From: Fallopia convolvulus
Lineage: Eukaryota > Streptophyta > Magnoliopsida > Caryophyllales > Polygonaceae
NCBI GenBank assembly: GCA_964016875.1
Contig: OZ024720.1
Coordinates: 39,833,106-39,897,105 of the forward strand
Direction of reading: 5' to 3'
DNA length: 64,000 nucleotides
Shown here: piece by piece, positions 60,826 through 64,000 of the stretch
Layout of the letters: every line of letters starts with the position of its first letter
How positions within the stretch are numbered: position 1 is the first letter of the stretch
Made by a program: the position numbers and the translations under genes
Notes under the pieces: generated by a model
Database searches by the model: none
Told to the model about the DNA's origin: nothing
The model's input: the letters and a program-made list of their open reading frames with translations, nothing else

Positions 60826-60833
60826 CTCTCAAG

Positions 60834-62064
60834 TGAAATAAATACTTCACATTTATGTATTGATTTTGATCAATATTAAAATTTAAAATACACTAAATAT
60901 TTAAATATTGTTTTATAAAAAACATTATATACATATTTACAAAATAACTATTTATTTCCTTTCAAAAATTATATTTAATGAATACTTCATTCTCTTATAA
61001 TAATTTATACCAATATTAAATTGCAACAAGCATATAAAAGTTTTTTTAAAAGAAAAAAGAGCAAATGAAAGATACAACATTATTCATCTTTTTTAAAGAC
61101 CTTAAATTTTCATATTTTAAAAAAAATAATATAATGAACATTACTTATGTTTAGAAAGCAAATGAAAGATACAATGCTATTGTTGATTATACACAATTTT
61201 ATATGCACGAGAATCACATTAATCTAAATCTGAAAAAAATAGTTACACAAAATTAAACCTAAAAATCGACAATAGATTGAGTATATAAGGTGAAAATAAT
61301 GTTTGGACTATCAAATTAGGGGCGGAAAAGAAATTCATATATCTTAAATTAGTACGCAATGATTAAATGATCATAAAGATTATATATGTATTTTGTTTTC
61401 TTTTTTCTTGTATGAAGTCAATTGTGATCTGTTATAACGGAATTATTTAATTTTCTTACTCACATATTATAATTTCTAAAACCTTGAACATTTAAGAAAA
61501 TAGCAACATGAGATATAAAATCTGTCTCGAGTTAGCACTCTACTATTGATTATAAATTTGTAGTAGTTTAAATAATATTATTTTAAAAGATAATAAAAAT
61601 CGAGGTTCTTGATTTGTAGAATCCATTCGAACATGCATGAAATCCACAATGATTCGATTCAATTGACCCATAAATTTGAATAACTAAAACATATATTCAA
61701 CTCAATCACAAAATAATCGAACCCAAACTTGAACGACCTAATTAACACATATATTCTTCACATACATCTATTTATTACTAATAACTAAAGCCGAAACAAT
61801 TTGTGCCACCACGTTGCGCCACATCACCCCTTTATTAAAATAATAATTTTAAATAGTTAATTATGAAAAAAAGTTATATCCAAATAAACATAATGATAAA
61901 ATAATATTAGTATATTTTATCAATATAGATAAAAAAGGACATTATATTTATCATATTTATAAAAGATAAATTAAAAAAATATAAGCACACGTGGTCGCAT
62001 ATATATTTTTTGAAATAAAAATAGTCATATAAATGATAATATCTTCGAAATATCTATCTATCTA
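60834..62064. other. AT-rich intergenic DNA
   Basis: No gene, RNA or structured repeat recognised over about 1.2 kb. Confidence 0.6.
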
Positions 62065-62355
62065 TCTATAACTATATATTAAAACCGAAACTTTTCGAGC
62101 CACTAAAACAATTCTAGCCCCACCTTATATTTAAAAAGTAATTTTTTATTCTTATTATTTAAAATTTTTTATTTAAAATTTTCTGAAAATATATCCAATT
62201 TTTATAAAAACTAATGTTCTAATATATTTAATAAACAAATCAAAGAAAGGAAAAATAAATCTCATCTTATATTTTTATTTATATATTAATATCTTATTTA
62301 TAATGTTTATAAAATATCGAATCATAGCAGTACATGTTACGACGGGTATAACTAG
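62065..62355 (+). mobile_element. Possible short non-autonomous Helitron
   Basis: Starts A/TCTATAACTATATATTAA and ends ACGGGTATAACTAG/T: a TC start, CTAG end and A|T target as in Helitrons. The 3' hairpin (around CATGTTACGACGGG) is weak. A related 5' segment (CTATAACTATATATTAAAGC, then TTTTCGAGCCAC) recurs at 63109. Confidence 0.4.
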
Positions 62356-62677
62356 TATGAATAAATTTTAATTTTAAAATGAGTGGTGGGGGGCTAGATA
62401 AAAAAACCTTTATATTATATAAATAAAATAAAAAGTAAATTAAGGAAGAGATAAAAATGTGAGGTGGGGAGCAACGAATTGCTTATGTGGCATAGTTAGA
62501 TGAGTGATAAATAGGATAGAGATATTCGAGTTTAGTAATAGTATATAGTAGTCTTAGTTACCGTGCCTTGCACGGGGTTTTACAAAATTACAGAATTATT
62601 TATTTATATATTTTAAATTTTGATTAAATTGATATAAGTAAAAATATTGTTTAAAAACTATACATATTTAGAAAAAT
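62356..62677. other. AT-rich DNA with GTGCCTTGCAC hairpin
   Basis: Contains CCGTGC-CTT-GCACGG near 62563, a hairpin seen near some plant repeat ends. No gene recognised. Confidence 0.4.
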
Positions 62678-63098
62678 ATGAGCATAATATCTAAACCTAG
62701 CATATGTATTCTATCTAAAAATAAAATAAATATCATAATATTTGTATAATATATAGCAGAAAAATATCTTAATAATCTTCCTATTTTTCATATCTAAAAA
62801 TAAAAGATTATTTTTAAAATTGATGGTTACTTTGTCAAAGATTATTTTTAAAAAATAAGTGGTGTGGTCCAATCTAAAAATGACATGTGTTGTTTAATAG
62901 TTTTTTTAACATCCGCTTTAGGTTGCAGTTATAATGATATGAGCATAATATCTAAACCTAACACATGTATTCTATCTAAAAATAAAATAAATATCGTAAT
63001 ATTTGTATAATATATAGCAAAAAAATATCTTAATAATCTTCCTATTTTTCATATACAAAAATAAAAGATTATTTTTTAAATTTAATGGTTACTTTATA
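62678..63098 (+). repeat. Direct repeat of ~160 bp, two copies 261 bp apart
   Basis: 62678-62837 and 62939-63098 both run from ATGAGCATAATATCTAAACC to ATGGTTACTTT with about 90 % identity by eye. A hairpin ACCGTGCCTTGCACGG lies upstream at about 62562. Confidence 0.85.
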
Positions 63099-63481
63099 AA
63101 AAGACCTATAACTATATATTAAAGCTATACCTTTTCGAGCCACCGGAACGATTTTGGCCCCACTTCATATTTGTAAAATTAATTTTTATTCTTAATATTT
63201 ATTCACAAATGCCACGTGGCGTAAATTTTACAATAGACTTGGGTTATGATTTATAATGTATTAGGGTAGATATGATGATTTGGTAGATGTCATACTAAAG
63301 GAATTGTTTAGTAAAATAAAAAATCATCGAAGCTATGTTATATCTTTTTAGTTAAGTTAACAAAATCAGCGTAGATTTTGTTAGTCAAATTGATTCAATC
63401 CCGATATAGATTATTCTAAATGATGGGAGTTGATTATTTTTATTGCTATTCTTCATTGATATAAAATTTATTTATTGTTAT

Positions 63482-63846
63482 AAGATTTAGATAACAAATT
63501 AAATTAATTAGTATCCTTTTATATATGTAGAATATAATTTAAAAAACTTTTAATCTTTTAAAAGATTTAGATAACAAATTAAATTAATTAGTATCCATTT
63601 ATATATGTAGAATATATGTAGAATATTTAGATATAAAAAACTTTATTTTTAATAAATCTTTTAATCTATAACATTTTTATCTTTTGAACTGGATTTGGAT
63701 ATACAAAATCTCATTTGATTGTTTAATATTTTGGAAAACTAGAATTTCGAATTTTGTACCAAATATTTGTTTTCCTTAATCTTTTGAACTGGATTTGGAT
63801 AAAAAAAATCTCATTTGATTGTTTAATATTTTGGAAAGTTGGAATT
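63482..63846 (+). repeat. Two short tandem duplications
   Basis: An 80-bp-spaced pair (63483 and 63563) shares AGATTTAGATAACAAATTAA, and a 100-bp-spaced pair (63681 and 63781) shares CTTTTGAACTGGATTTGGAT. AT-rich, no coding potential. The remainder to 64000 shows nothing further. Confidence 0.8.
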
Positions 63847-64000
63847 TAGCACCATATTTAAAAAAAATATAATTATTGATATAAAATTAATTAAAAATAA
63901 AAAATGATAAATTGGTAGTTAAAAATATCCATAAATAATATAGAAATGAAAATATTCCTTATTAAATCCTTCAAAATTCGTTGTTGTTGATCTTATGCGT

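Overview
The window is repetitive plant nuclear DNA, most likely from a eudicot and from pericentromeric or other constitutive heterochromatin. Three things support this. About 40 kb is a tandem satellite with a monomer of about 226 bp, roughly 180 monomers by length. Plant-type transposable elements are nested in it: an Athila-like Ty3/gypsy retrotransposon with a tRNA-Asp-type primer site, solo LTRs, a Mutator-like element, and hAT- and Helitron-type non-autonomous elements. The only recognisable host genes are captured plant fragments (ribosomal protein L35 and a group A bZIP exon). I found no rRNA or tRNA gene, no CRISPR array, and no host gene that is clearly intact. Species cannot be fixed from the sequence.

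Layout: 1-16490 is satellite in one orientation, with higher-order repeats of about 1.36 kb and about 1.72 kb. A solo LTR (19438-20563) and a truncated duplicate of its end (16491-16727) sit in the next satellite stretch, followed by a decayed gypsy integrase fragment (21781-22712). At 24179-26763 the satellite is inverted, and it returns to the first orientation up to 29450. A 2567-bp Mutator-like element (29451-32017) with a 9-bp target duplication carries an RPL35 copy with an early stop and a lone bZIP exon. Satellite resumes to 37572. A 10.5-kb Athila-like element on the minus strand (37573-48069, target duplication GTGAA) holds gag and pol. Satellite continues to 57093, interrupted by another LTR (50384-51474).

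From 57094 to the end the satellite stops and the DNA is AT-rich. It holds a region of repeated GCGAGAAA-type motifs, a few exon-like stretches of an unrecognised gene or element on the minus strand, a 139-bp-arm foldback element, a hAT-type MITE with a perfect 8-bp target duplication, a possible Helitron, and several short direct repeats.

The only genes that act together are gag and pol of the Athila-like element. They are in one frame, separated by a single UAA. The LTRs differ by about 1.9 % (hand count), so the insertion is fairly recent. Order of events can be read in places. For example, a paralogous satellite block near 55.25 kb preserves the empty site of the Mutator-like insertion, so that block duplicated before the element arrived or had a copy that escaped it. 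The most unusual feature is a GC-rich palindromic module with core TCGGGCCCGA. It is present ten times in the Athila-like element, in LTRs, gag, pol and 3' non-coding DNA, and in different reading frames.
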